DNA from: a virus
Virus record (IMG/VR): IMGVR_UViG_3300032213_001931
Span: 1-60,245 of that record
DNA: 60,245 nt
Reading direction: 5' to 3' (one strand)
In this document: in pieces, positions 32,079 to 39,104 of the stretch
How the letters are laid out: every line of letters begins with the position of its first letter
How positions within the stretch are numbered: position 1 is the stretch's first letter
Notes under the pieces: model-generated
The model's input: the letters and a program-made list of their open reading frames with translations, nothing else
Databases searched by the model: none
What the model was told of the DNA's origin: nothing
Translations under genes and position numbers: made by a program

Positions 32079-33130
32079 TGGCGTTACCCAAAATTAAAAA
32101 AACTTTACCTCTTACATACCCACCTATTGGTTATGAAAGAAGAGTAGAACTTCTTGAAGATATTAACAAGGATGGTACTTACTTGCCTAAGTCTATTTTA
32201 CATGAAGATTTGGATAGGGGGTTTTTGGATTTTGTTAAAAACGATTTAAAAACCGTTGTTGGTGGAAAAATTGTTAAGGTTGTAGATATATTAATGACAA
32301 CTCAGAATTGGGCTCAATTTACACAAACTTGGGATTTTAATAATATTGATAAGAATGTTCAACCACCAATTATAACAACAGTAAGAACCCCTGAAGTAAA
32401 ATACGGGTCATTACCATCATTAAGATACAACATACCAAATAGAAAACAATATTATTACGCTGCGGTTCCGACATGGGACGGACAAAGAAAAGGTATGGAC
32501 ATTTACACCATTCCACAACCTGTTCCTGTTGATATAAAATATTCAGTAAAAATTATCTGTAATAGAATGAGAGAATTAAATAAATTCAATCAGATTGTTA
32601 TTGAAAAATTTGCGTCTCGTCAGGCTTATACACAAATTAAAGGACATTACATTCCAATAACACTTGACGAAATATCAGATGAATCAGTTATGGATGTTGA
32701 AAAAAGAAGATATTATATACAGTCATACGCTTTTACTTTACAAGGGTTTTTAAGTGATGAAGAAGAATATGAAGTTAAACCTGCAATCAGTAGAAGTTTA
32801 ATGTTAGTTGAGTTAGACAACAGAAAGAAAAAAGTAAAAAGAAAACAATACCCACCAAATCCTGACCAATATATTTTTAAAGCAAATTTTCCAATAGGTA
32901 TGACTTCTTATACTCAGACATTTAATTATTCTACAAATATAATTATTAATGGTGATGTTAATATTAATACGTATGAATTTTTAATTAACGGTCTGTATTA
33001 TGGAAATGACATATCAACATTACCTGCAGGTGTGATACAAATTAATACTGATGATATTTTAACTATTAATATTGTTAAGACAAATAACGCACAATTATCG
33101 TCATTAAATTTAGTATCTACAATAATTTAA
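32078..33130 (+). CDS. Putative tail completion/terminator protein (gp15-like)
   Basis: A 350-residue protein. The N-terminal 75 residues are charged and helical. A central region (DIKYSVKIICNRMRELNKFNQIVIEKFASRQAYTQIKGHYIPITLDEI, then RRYYIQSYAFTLQGFL) has the beta-sheet plus helix layout of tail terminator proteins, in which a ring of subunits caps the tail tube and sheath. A basic C-terminal tail and an added beta domain follow. It directly precedes the sheath gene, as gp15 precedes gp18 in T4 (with gp16 and gp17 between). Similarity is weak, so this is a positional and fold-level call. Confidence 0.5.
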   Translation: MALPKIKKTLPLTYPPIGYERRVELLEDINKDGTYLPKSILHEDLDRGFLDFVKNDLKTVVGGKIVKVVDILMTTQNWAQFTQTWDFNNIDKNVQPPIITTVRTPEVKYGSLPSLRYNIPNRKQYYYAAVPTWDGQRKGMDIYTIPQPVPVDIKYSVKIICNRMRELNKFNQIVIEKFASRQAYTQIKGHYIPITLDEISDESVMDVEKRRYYIQSYAFTLQGFLSDEEEYEVKPAISRSLMLVELDNRKKKVKRKQYPPNPDQYIFKANFPIGMTSYTQTFNYSTNIIINGDVNINTYEFLINGLYYGNDISTLPAGVIQINTDDILTINIVKTNNAQLSSLNLVSTII

Positions 33131-33276
33131 CGTTCCCCGTAGATATCTTTTTTTTCCTCACAATTATCCTTAATTAGTTTTTCTAAGAATTTGTGAATCT
33201 TTAAACCATGTTTCATGCAGTAGTCCTTTAGGATTCTATGACTGTCAGGGGATATTTTTATATTCTTAATTTTCAA
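33127..33276 (-). CDS. Small ribbon-helix-helix-like protein, TTG start
   Basis: A 49-codon frame on the minus strand from a TTG at 33276 to the stop at 33127-33129, in a gap otherwise without genes. The product reads KIKNIKISPDSHRILKDYC, then helix residues HGLKIHKFLEKLIKDNC and a charged tail. That is the beta-strand plus two-helix pattern of Arc/CopG-type DNA-binding proteins. No ATG lies in frame upstream and there is no clear Shine-Dalgarno site, so the start is uncertain. It overlaps the stop of the upstream plus-strand gene by 4 bases. Confidence 0.5.
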   Translation of the reverse strand: MKIKNIKISPDSHRILKDYCMKHGLKIHKFLEKLIKDNCEEKKDIYGER

Positions 33277-33310
33277 GGTAGAAAAAAGGTAGAATTTATT
33301 CCTACTGATT

Positions 33311-33361
33311 TATAAATAGTTAGTAAACCCATTAGTTTTTGATTAGAATGACAATATTTAT
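33311..33361 (+). promoter_or_regulatory. Late-promoter-like boxes before the sheath gene
   Basis: TATAAATA at 33311-33318 is an exact match to the T4 late promoter core and lies 78 bases before the sheath ATG. A second box, TATTTAT at 33355-33361, lies 35 bases before it in the context ATTTATCAATA. Either could drive this highly expressed gene. The 33277-33396 stretch holds nothing else I can support. Confidence 0.5.
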
Positions 33362-33396
33362 CAATAAATAAATTTTTAAAAACATTTAAAATAAAC

Positions 33397-36300
33397 ATGG
33401 CAACATCAAACAAAGTTTTCGTCTCGCCGGGTGTATATACATCAGAAAGAGACTTATCATTTGTTTCACAAAGTGTCGGAGTTACTACTTTAGGTATAGT
33501 TGGAGAAACCTTAAAAGGTCCTGCGTTTGAACCTATATTCATTTCAAGCTACGGAGAATTTGAAACTTACTTCGGTGGTACACTTCCTGAAAAATTTGTG
33601 AACACACAAATCCCAAAATATGAGGCGGCGTACATCGCTAAATCATATTTACAACAATCAAATCAACTTTTTGTAACAAGAGTTTTAGGTTTATCAGGTT
33701 ATGACGCAGGTCCTTCTTGGTCTATTACTACAGTATCAAATGTTGATTGTAATACAGTCAGAATAACTGGAGGAACTTCGTTTAGTTTCAACTTCACAGG
33801 TTCAACTGCGTCAACTGCATCAATACAGTTTATTTCAGCAGTACCATCAGTAATTTCAGGTAATACATATTACAGTAATAATTATACTCAATTTAATGGA
33901 GGTGTTTCATCGATATCGTCTGATTTAAAAAACCAATTATCGAGTATATTTTCAACCAACACATTATCTGCATCATCAGCATATTATTTTGGTCCTGTTT
34001 CAGGAACTCAGGTTAATGCGAATGTTGTAGCAGGTTTAACGGCTGCAACAAACGTGTTTGCGGTTGATAGTATTAGTTCTTCAACAATAGATTATTGTTC
34101 GGGAACTAACGACGCTTGGTTTTACGCTAACTTTGTACCACCTGCAACAGGTGAGGCATATTACGGAAATTCTTTCTATACTAAAGTTAGTTCTTTATCA
34201 GGAACTGCTGGAAATTTTTCAGGTACTGTTTCAGGTTTTTATTATGGATTTTCAGGTTTAACTTATTCAGGTTATAATGATTTAGTAATTGCAACACTTC
34301 GTTCAAGAGGTATCACTAATTATTCTGCAAATCAACATGGACCAAGTTATCAAGTTTCAGGAGTTAATAACGTACAATTAATTTGTACAGGTTCTTATTC
34401 TGGTGTTTCACAAAATCCATTTGCAACTTTCGCAATATCGGGAGTTACTGTAGATTCTGAAAACTTTACATTTGAATCGTCATTTGCACCAGCAAACGCT
34501 AATTTTATAACTAAGGTATTTGGAGTTGAAAACTTTGCGAAAGATAGAACTGAAGTTCCTTTGTTTGTGGAAGAAAGATACTCAACTTTACTATCTTATG
34601 GATATAACAAAGGATTTATTAGAGGTTTAAATTGTAGTTTATTATCATTAGATGAAGCTAGAAACAATGCTGCTGATTCTATTGGATATTATCTTGAAAG
34701 ATATCAAACACCTGAATCTCCATGGGTTGTTTCTGAACTTAGAGGTAATATTGTATATAGATTATTTAAAGCTATAACAATATCTGATGGTAATGATGCT
34801 AATACTGAAGTGAAAATATCAGTTGCAAATATATCGTTTAATAATAATACATTTGATTTAATTATTAGAGATTTCTTTGATACAGATTCTAACCCTGTAG
34901 TTTTAGAAAAATTCACTAATTGTAGTATGGACCAAAATGAAAATAACTACATTGCTAAAAAAGTAGGTACTTCAGATGGTGAATACGCAATTAAATCAAA
35001 ATACATAATGGTCGAAGTTAATACTGAAGCACCATTAGATGCGTTACCTTGTGGATTTGAAGGTTTTATCACTCGTAAATACACAGGTGCTAAATCACCA
35101 TTCCAAGTTTTCAAAACTAAATATGATTATCCAGGTGAAGTTATTTATAACCCACCATTTGGAACTACGTCAGGAGTTGATAACGCAGCACAAAGTTCAG
35201 GTGATAATGTAAGAAAAACATATTTAGGTATTTCTTCGGCAGTAGCGTTCTCATCGGATTCACCGGGTTACGACCCTGATTTCTTCCAATATAAAGGAAT
35301 GCCAAATCCAATAACTACAACTTGTACTGAAGCGTCACATGTTACTTGGGGATTACAAACAAAAGGTTTCCACATGGATAGTGGAGCAACTTCGGTAACA
35401 ATTGCAAATATTTACACTAATAGTGGAACAACAGCATTTGATGTTGGAGCGGGTTCATTTAGTTCTGAACCTACATCTCAAACAAATCCATATTACTTCT
35501 TATACTCTCGTAAGTTTACTTTCTTGGTACAAGGTGGTTTTGATGGATGGGATATCTATAGAGAATATAGAACAAATGCTGACACTTTCCGTTTAGGAAG
35601 TACAGGTTATAAACAAGGAGCATTGGCTGGTTGTGTACCATATGTAGATGCGACAGGATGGGGAGCGTTTAAACAAATCACTGTTGGTGATAACACAGTT
35701 GACTACGCAAATACCGACTATTACGCATACTTATTAGGTGTTCAATCATTTGCAAATCCTGAAGTAACAAACATTAACGTTTTAGTTACACCTGGTGTTG
35801 ACTATGTTAATAATAGTGCATTAGTTGAAGCAACTATCGGAGTTGTAGAAAATGACAGAGCGGATTCAATCTATATCTGTACAACACCTGACTTTGATTT
35901 ATTACAGTCATCTACATCTATGGATAACTTAATTTACGTACAAGAAGCGGTTGATAACTTAGAGAATACTAATATTGATTCTAACTATACCGCAACTTAC
36001 TACCCATGGGTTCTTACTCGTGATACAGTAAATAACACTCAAATCTATATTCCGTCAACTGCTGAAGTTACTCGTAACTTAGCATTAACTGACAATATAG
36101 CATTCCCATGGTTCGCAACTGCGGGTTACACAAGAGGTGTTGTAAATGCAATTAGAGCTCGTAAGAGATTAACACAAGAAGATAGAGACACACTTTACAA
36201 AGGAAGAATTAACCCAATTGCAACTTTCAACGATGTTGGAACAGTTATTTGGGGTAACAAAACTCTTCAAATTAGAGAGTCAGCTCTTGACAGAATTAAC

Positions 36301-36600
36301 GTAAGAAGATTGCTATTACAAGCTCGTAAGTTGATTTCAGCAGTAGCAGTAAGATTATTGTTTGAACAAAACGACAACTTGGTAAGACAACAGTTCTTAG
36401 ATTCTGTTAATCCAATCTTAGATGCGATTCGTAGAGACAGAGGTTTGTATGACTTCCGTGTTGTGGTTCAAAACACACCTGAAGACTTAGATGCTAACCA
36501 AATGGTAGGTAAGATTTACATTAAACCAACTAAAGCTCTTGAATTCATTGACATTGAGTTCTTAATTACTCCAACAGGAGCATCGTTTGAAAATATCTAA
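33397..36600 (+). CDS. 18: Contractile tail sheath protein (gp18-like), enlarged
   Basis: A 1067-residue sheath subunit (T4 gp18 has 659). The N-terminus VFVSPGVYTSERDLSFV is the classical sheath start, followed by GIVGETLKGPAFEPI. The C-terminal third has PWFATAGYTRGVVNAIRARK, INPIATFNDVGTVIWGNKTL and RINVRRLLLQARKLISAVAVRLLFEQND, which are the conserved sheath core and end with the strand that links subunits. The extra 400 or so residues are mainly at about 110-350, rich in Ser, Gly, Thr and Tyr, and probably form a surface domain. A strong terminator follows. Confidence 0.93.
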   Translation: MATSNKVFVSPGVYTSERDLSFVSQSVGVTTLGIVGETLKGPAFEPIFISSYGEFETYFGGTLPEKFVNTQIPKYEAAYIAKSYLQQSNQLFVTRVLGLSGYDAGPSWSITTVSNVDCNTVRITGGTSFSFNFTGSTASTASIQFISAVPSVISGNTYYSNNYTQFNGGVSSISSDLKNQLSSIFSTNTLSASSAYYFGPVSGTQVNANVVAGLTAATNVFAVDSISSSTIDYCSGTNDAWFYANFVPPATGEAYYGNSFYTKVSSLSGTAGNFSGTVSGFYYGFSGLTYSGYNDLVIATLRSRGITNYSANQHGPSYQVSGVNNVQLICTGSYSGVSQNPFATFAISGVTVDSENFTFESSFAPANANFITKVFGVENFAKDRTEVPLFVEERYSTLLSYGYNKGFIRGLNCSLLSLDEARNNAADSIGYYLERYQTPESPWVVSELRGNIVYRLFKAITISDGNDANTEVKISVANISFNNNTFDLIIRDFFDTDSNPVVLEKFTNCSMDQNENNYIAKKVGTSDGEYAIKSKYIMVEVNTEAPLDALPCGFEGFITRKYTGAKSPFQVFKTKYDYPGEVIYNPPFGTTSGVDNAAQSSGDNVRKTYLGISSAVAFSSDSPGYDPDFFQYKGMPNPITTTCTEASHVTWGLQTKGFHMDSGATSVTIANIYTNSGTTAFDVGAGSFSSEPTSQTNPYYFLYSRKFTFLVQGGFDGWDIYREYRTNADTFRLGSTGYKQGALAGCVPYVDATGWGAFKQITVGDNTVDYANTDYYAYLLGVQSFANPEVTNINVLVTPGVDYVNNSALVEATIGVVENDRADSIYICTTPDFDLLQSSTSMDNLIYVQEAVDNLENTNIDSNYTATYYPWVLTRDTVNNTQIYIPSTAEVTRNLALTDNIAFPWFATAGYTRGVVNAIRARKRLTQEDRDTLYKGRINPIATFNDVGTVIWGNKTLQIRESALDRINVRRLLLQARKLISAVAVRLLFEQNDNLVRQQFLDSVNPILDAIRRDRGLYDFRVVVQNTPEDLDANQMVGKIYIKPTKALEFIDIEFLITPTGASFENI

Positions 36601-36619
36601 TCAACGATAAAATAATTGA

Positions 36620-36650
36620 AAACCCTCACGAAAGTGGGGGTTTTTATTTT
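36620..36650 (+). terminator. Rho-independent terminator after the sheath gene
   Basis: A 10-bp stem AAACCCTCAC / GTGGGGGTTT (36620-36629 with 36634-36643, one G-T pair), a GAAA tetraloop and a T-rich run to 36650. It begins 19 bases after the sheath stop. Confidence 0.9.
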
Positions 36651-36656
36651 ACATAA

Positions 36657-36664
36657 TATTTATA
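36657..36664 (+). promoter_or_regulatory. TATTTATA motif before the HAD-like gene
   Basis: TATTTATA directly follows the sheath terminator and ends 3 bases before the ATG at 36668. No other promoter-like sequence lies between terminator and gene, which makes it the best candidate for re-initiation. Confidence 0.45.
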
Positions 36665-36667
36665 GAT

Positions 36668-37483
36668 ATGAAAATATTTTTAGTAGAAGAATTTGATGAA
36701 GAAATCACACCCGATTTAAAATATTATGCATTTGATTGGGATGATAATATTCTTACAATGCCGACACAAATAATACTTCGTACAGAAGATGGTGAAGAAG
36801 TTGGTATGTCAACTGAAGACTTTGCGGAATATCGTGTTAAAGTTGGAGTTGAACCTTTTGAATATAAGAAAAAAACTATTGTAGGGTTTGCTGACGACCC
36901 GTTTAGGAACTTTGGGACCAAAGGTGATAAAAGATTTATCGTAGACTCTATGATGGCAAAACCAGGTCCCGCATGGGATGATTTTGAAGAGGCGATTAAT
37001 GGGGGTTCTATTTTTTCAATAGTTACCGCAAGGGGACATTCACCATTGGCTTTACGTAGGGCAATTGAAAATATGATTGAAACTAATTTTAAGGGGATAT
37101 CTAAAAAAGAATTGGCAAAAAATTTAAGAAAATTTAGAAAGTTTGCAGGTGAAGAAGATATGAGTGATAAAGAACTTATTAATGCTTATATGGATATGAA
37201 TAAGTATTATCCTGTAACATTTGGTGCCGGTTCAGCTCAAAGTCCTGAAAAAGGAAAGGTTGACGCTTTAAAAGAGTTCCAACAATATGTAAAATATTTA
37301 GCTGGCAGATTAAAGAAACCAGTGATGTTTAAAGATGATATTAGTAATAGATTCATACCAAAAATAGGTTTTTCAGATGATGATTTAAGAAATTTGGAAA
37401 AAGTTAAAGATGAATTATCAAAAGACCCGGAAAATATTATTCAAACAATATCAACACATGGAGGAGAAAAGAAATTATATTAA
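36668..37483 (+). CDS. HAD-superfamily hydrolase-like protein
   Basis: A 271-residue protein with the HAD layout: AFDWDDNIL at 21-29 (nucleophile Asp23, acid/base Asp25), SIFSIVTARGHSP with the motif II Thr, a Lys in the helical region, and FKDDISNRFIPKIGFSDDD, whose Asp residues form motif IV. Between motifs I and II a cap-like segment includes DPFRNFGTKGDKRFI. The role may be phosphatase or nucleotidase; no substrate can be read. Placement between sheath and tube genes, which are adjacent in T4, and its own terminator and promoter-like box suggest an inserted cargo gene. Confidence 0.75.
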   Translation: MKIFLVEEFDEEITPDLKYYAFDWDDNILTMPTQIILRTEDGEEVGMSTEDFAEYRVKVGVEPFEYKKKTIVGFADDPFRNFGTKGDKRFIVDSMMAKPGPAWDDFEEAINGGSIFSIVTARGHSPLALRRAIENMIETNFKGISKKELAKNLRKFRKFAGEEDMSDKELINAYMDMNKYYPVTFGAGSAQSPEKGKVDALKEFQQYVKYLAGRLKKPVMFKDDISNRFIPKIGFSDDDLRNLEKVKDELSKDPENIIQTISTHGGEKKLY

Positions 37484-37566
37484 TATTTATAAACTGGACT
37501 TATAGCAAGTTTGACTGAAAAAAAGTTCAAAGTAAATAGAAAAATATTTAATTGACACTATTTATA
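37484..37566 (+). promoter_or_regulatory. Two TATTTATA boxes before the tail tube gene
   Basis: TATTTATA occurs at 37484-37491 and at 37559-37566, the second 33 bases before the tube ATG at 37600. TTGACA precedes the second box by one base, too close for a sigma-70 pair. The rest of this 116-base gap is A-rich leader. Confidence 0.4.
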
Positions 37567-37599
37567 ATAAAATAAAAGAAAATTTAAAAACAAAATAAT

Positions 37600-38088
37600 A
37601 TGGCTGATTTACTGATGAAAATGCCTTTTCCGTATGAACCCAAAAAGAAAAATAGATTTATTCTAAGATTTCCTTCTGAATTGGGTATAAACGAATGGTT
37701 TGTAGAAACAACAAATAGACCTAAAATAACAATTGGAAGTATTGATATACCTTTTTTAAACACTAAAAGATATGTTGCTGGAAAATACGAATGGAATACT
37801 ATTGGTGTTACACTACGTGACCCAATCGGACCTTCAGCTGCTCAAGCGATGATGGAATGGGTTCGTTTACATGCTGAATCAGTAACAGGTCGTATGGGTT
37901 ATGCTGCAGGGTATAAGAAAGACGTTGAACTTGAAATGTTAGACCCGACAGGTGTTGTTATTGAAAAGTGGTCTTTAATCCAATGTTTCTTGACTGACGT
38001 TGATTTTGGTTCTCTTGGTTATGCGGATGATGCATTAGCAAATATTACATTGACACTTCGTCCTGACTATTGTGTATTACTTTACTAA
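37600..38088 (+). CDS. 19: Tail tube protein (gp19-like)
   Basis: A 162-residue protein, almost exactly the size of T4 gp19 (163). It has the tail tube pattern: an N-terminal strand, FILRFPSELGINEWFVETTNRP, KRYVAGKYEWNTIGVTLRDPIGPSAAQAMMEWVR, and a closing LTDVDFGSLGYADDALANITLTLRPDY segment that forms the ring inner sheet. Polymerises as hexameric rings inside the sheath. It follows the HAD-like gene and precedes the tail assembly chaperone. Its A-rich leader has no Shine-Dalgarno sequence. The terminator just downstream suggests separate high-level expression. Confidence 0.93.
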   Translation: MADLLMKMPFPYEPKKKNRFILRFPSELGINEWFVETTNRPKITIGSIDIPFLNTKRYVAGKYEWNTIGVTLRDPIGPSAAQAMMEWVRLHAESVTGRMGYAAGYKKDVELEMLDPTGVVIEKWSLIQCFLTDVDFGSLGYADDALANITLTLRPDYCVLLY

Positions 38089-38110
38089 TACTATTACAAA
38101 TACTATATTA

Positions 38111-38135
38111 AGACCCACAGAAATGTGGGTTTTTT
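38111..38135 (+). terminator. Rho-independent terminator after the tail tube gene
   Basis: Stem ACCCACA / TGTGGGT (38113-38119 with 38124-38130), GAAA loop and a T run from 38130. It has the same loop as the sheath terminator and lies 22 bases after the tube stop. Confidence 0.88.
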
Positions 38136-38183
38136 CATTTACAAAAATATAAAAATTAATATGTTATAAACAAAAACGAATTT

Positions 38184-38936
38184 ATGGAAGAACAGAATGT
38201 TAACCAAACAAATTTTAATTTACCACACGACGTAATCCAATTACCGAGTCAAGGTAGATTTTATAAAAATAAAAAAAAATCAGTTAAAGTTGGTTTTTTA
38301 ACTGCTAATGATGAAAATATTTTGGCAAACGCATCTAATATGTCTGGTGACCAAATAATCCATAATTTAGTTAGGGCTAAGGTTTACGAACCTGATTTAA
38401 AGATTGAAGAAATGTTAGATGGTGATATTGAGGCAATATTAATCTTTTTAAGAAATACATCATTTGGTGCTGAATATACATTTAATTTATTGGACCCACA
38501 AACAGAACAAACATTTGAATCAACAATCACGTTAGATGAATTAGATTTTGCAAAACCTGAAGTTGAGCCTGATGAAAATGGTTTATTTACTACAGTTCTT
38601 CCAAAATCGGGTAAAACAGTTAAATTAAAACTGTTAACATTTGGTGATAAAAAAGAATTAAACGATAGAGAAAGTTCATATCCTAAGAATATGGTTGCTC
38701 CAAGAGTTACATGGAGACTGGCAAAACAAATTGTATCTATTGACGGTAATGAAGATAAAGGTGAGATAGTTAAATTTATCGATAAGATGCCAATTATGGA
38801 TTCAAAATATATCACACAGTTTTTAAATAAAAATCAACCGTCTATTAATTTAGAGAGAGAATTTAACGCCCCATCAGGAAAAAAGGTCAAATCACGGATT
38901 GCCTTTGGGGTGGAGTTTTTTCGCCCTTTCTTCTGA
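38184..38936 (+). CDS. 26: Tail assembly chaperone / baseplate hub assembly protein (gp26-like), zero-frame product
   Basis: A 250-residue protein resembling the T4 gp26 family (T4_baseplate, PF12322-like). DVIQLPSQGRFYKNKK is the LPSxGxxY family motif, VKVGFLTANDENILAN follows, and the remainder is mixed helix and sheet. It directly precedes the tape measure gene, the usual place for tail assembly chaperones that wrap the tape measure. The frame ends at TGA after FGVEFFRPFF. A second frame that opens within its last 85 bases continues to 39078 and looks coding, see the frameshift entry. Confidence 0.8.
   Translation: MEEQNVNQTNFNLPHDVIQLPSQGRFYKNKKKSVKVGFLTANDENILANASNMSGDQIIHNLVRAKVYEPDLKIEEMLDGDIEAILIFLRNTSFGAEYTFNLLDPQTEQTFESTITLDELDFAKPEVEPDENGLFTTVLPKSGKTVKLKLLTFGDKKELNDRESSYPKNMVAPRVTWRLAKQIVSIDGNEDKGEIVKFIDKMPIMDSKYITQFLNKNQPSINLEREFNAPSGKKVKSRIAFGVEFFRPFF
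38913..38925 (+). promoter_or_regulatory. Probable +1 programmed frameshift site
   Basis: Zero frame reads GAG TTT TTT CGC. A Phe-tRNA on the second TTT can slip one base forward to TTC, which pairs better with a GAA anticodon. The next zero-frame codon, CGC, appears rare in this AT-rich phage and would stall the ribosome. Such a hungry codon plus slippery pair is the known RF2-type +1 logic. Inference only. Confidence 0.55.
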
Positions 38937-39078
38937 TTATATAAAAAATTTATTGGACCAATATATTTTATTGAGTCGGTTTATGCATATGTCATATTCC
39001 GATTTTTTAATTATTCCTATATCACATCGCAGATATTTGGTAGATACAATTATTGAAATGAATACGCCAAAAACTTAA
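38923..39078 (+). CDS. Downstream frame of the tail assembly chaperone (frameshift extension)
   Basis: Continuous with the gp26-like product after a +1 shift at 38919-38922. It adds 51 residues to make a protein of about 297. The extension (ALSSDYIKNLLDQYILLS, then SYSDFLIIPISHRRYLVDTI) has the layout seen in extended tail assembly chaperones, in which a helix, a Asp-x2-IPI-x-RR-x-hydrophobic block and a short tail follow an FF stretch. The frame is open from 38854 but has no ATG before 38983, so independent translation would give only 31 residues. An assembly error of one base would look the same. Confidence 0.6.
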   Translation, partial: ALSSDYIKNLLDQYILLSRFMHMSYSDFLIIPISHRRYLVDTIIEMNTPKT

Positions 39079-39085
39079 TCTGTGT

Positions 39086-39092
39086 TATTTAT
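39086..39092 (+). promoter_or_regulatory. TATTTAT motif before the tape measure gene
   Basis: TATTTAT ends 12 bases before the ATG at 39105 and is followed by TAATAAAA. It belongs to the same repeated set. The 38937-39104 gap is otherwise filled by the frameshift extension. Confidence 0.4.
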
Positions 39093-39104
39093 TAATAAAA
39101 AACT

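Noticed and set aside
33273-33542. A minus-strand 89-codon frame over the sheath start
   Set aside because: It overlaps the strongly supported sheath N-terminus by about 145 bases, has no recognisable domain and is best explained as a shadow.
37552-37568. TTGACA followed by TATAAT before the tail tube gene as a sigma-70 promoter
   Set aside because: The spacer is only 5 bases, far from the required 16-18.
38384-38815. A 143-codon minus-strand frame inside the gp26-like gene
   Set aside because: Antisense to a gene with family motifs; composition is Ser/Asn-rich as expected of a reversed Asp/Glu/Lys-rich frame.
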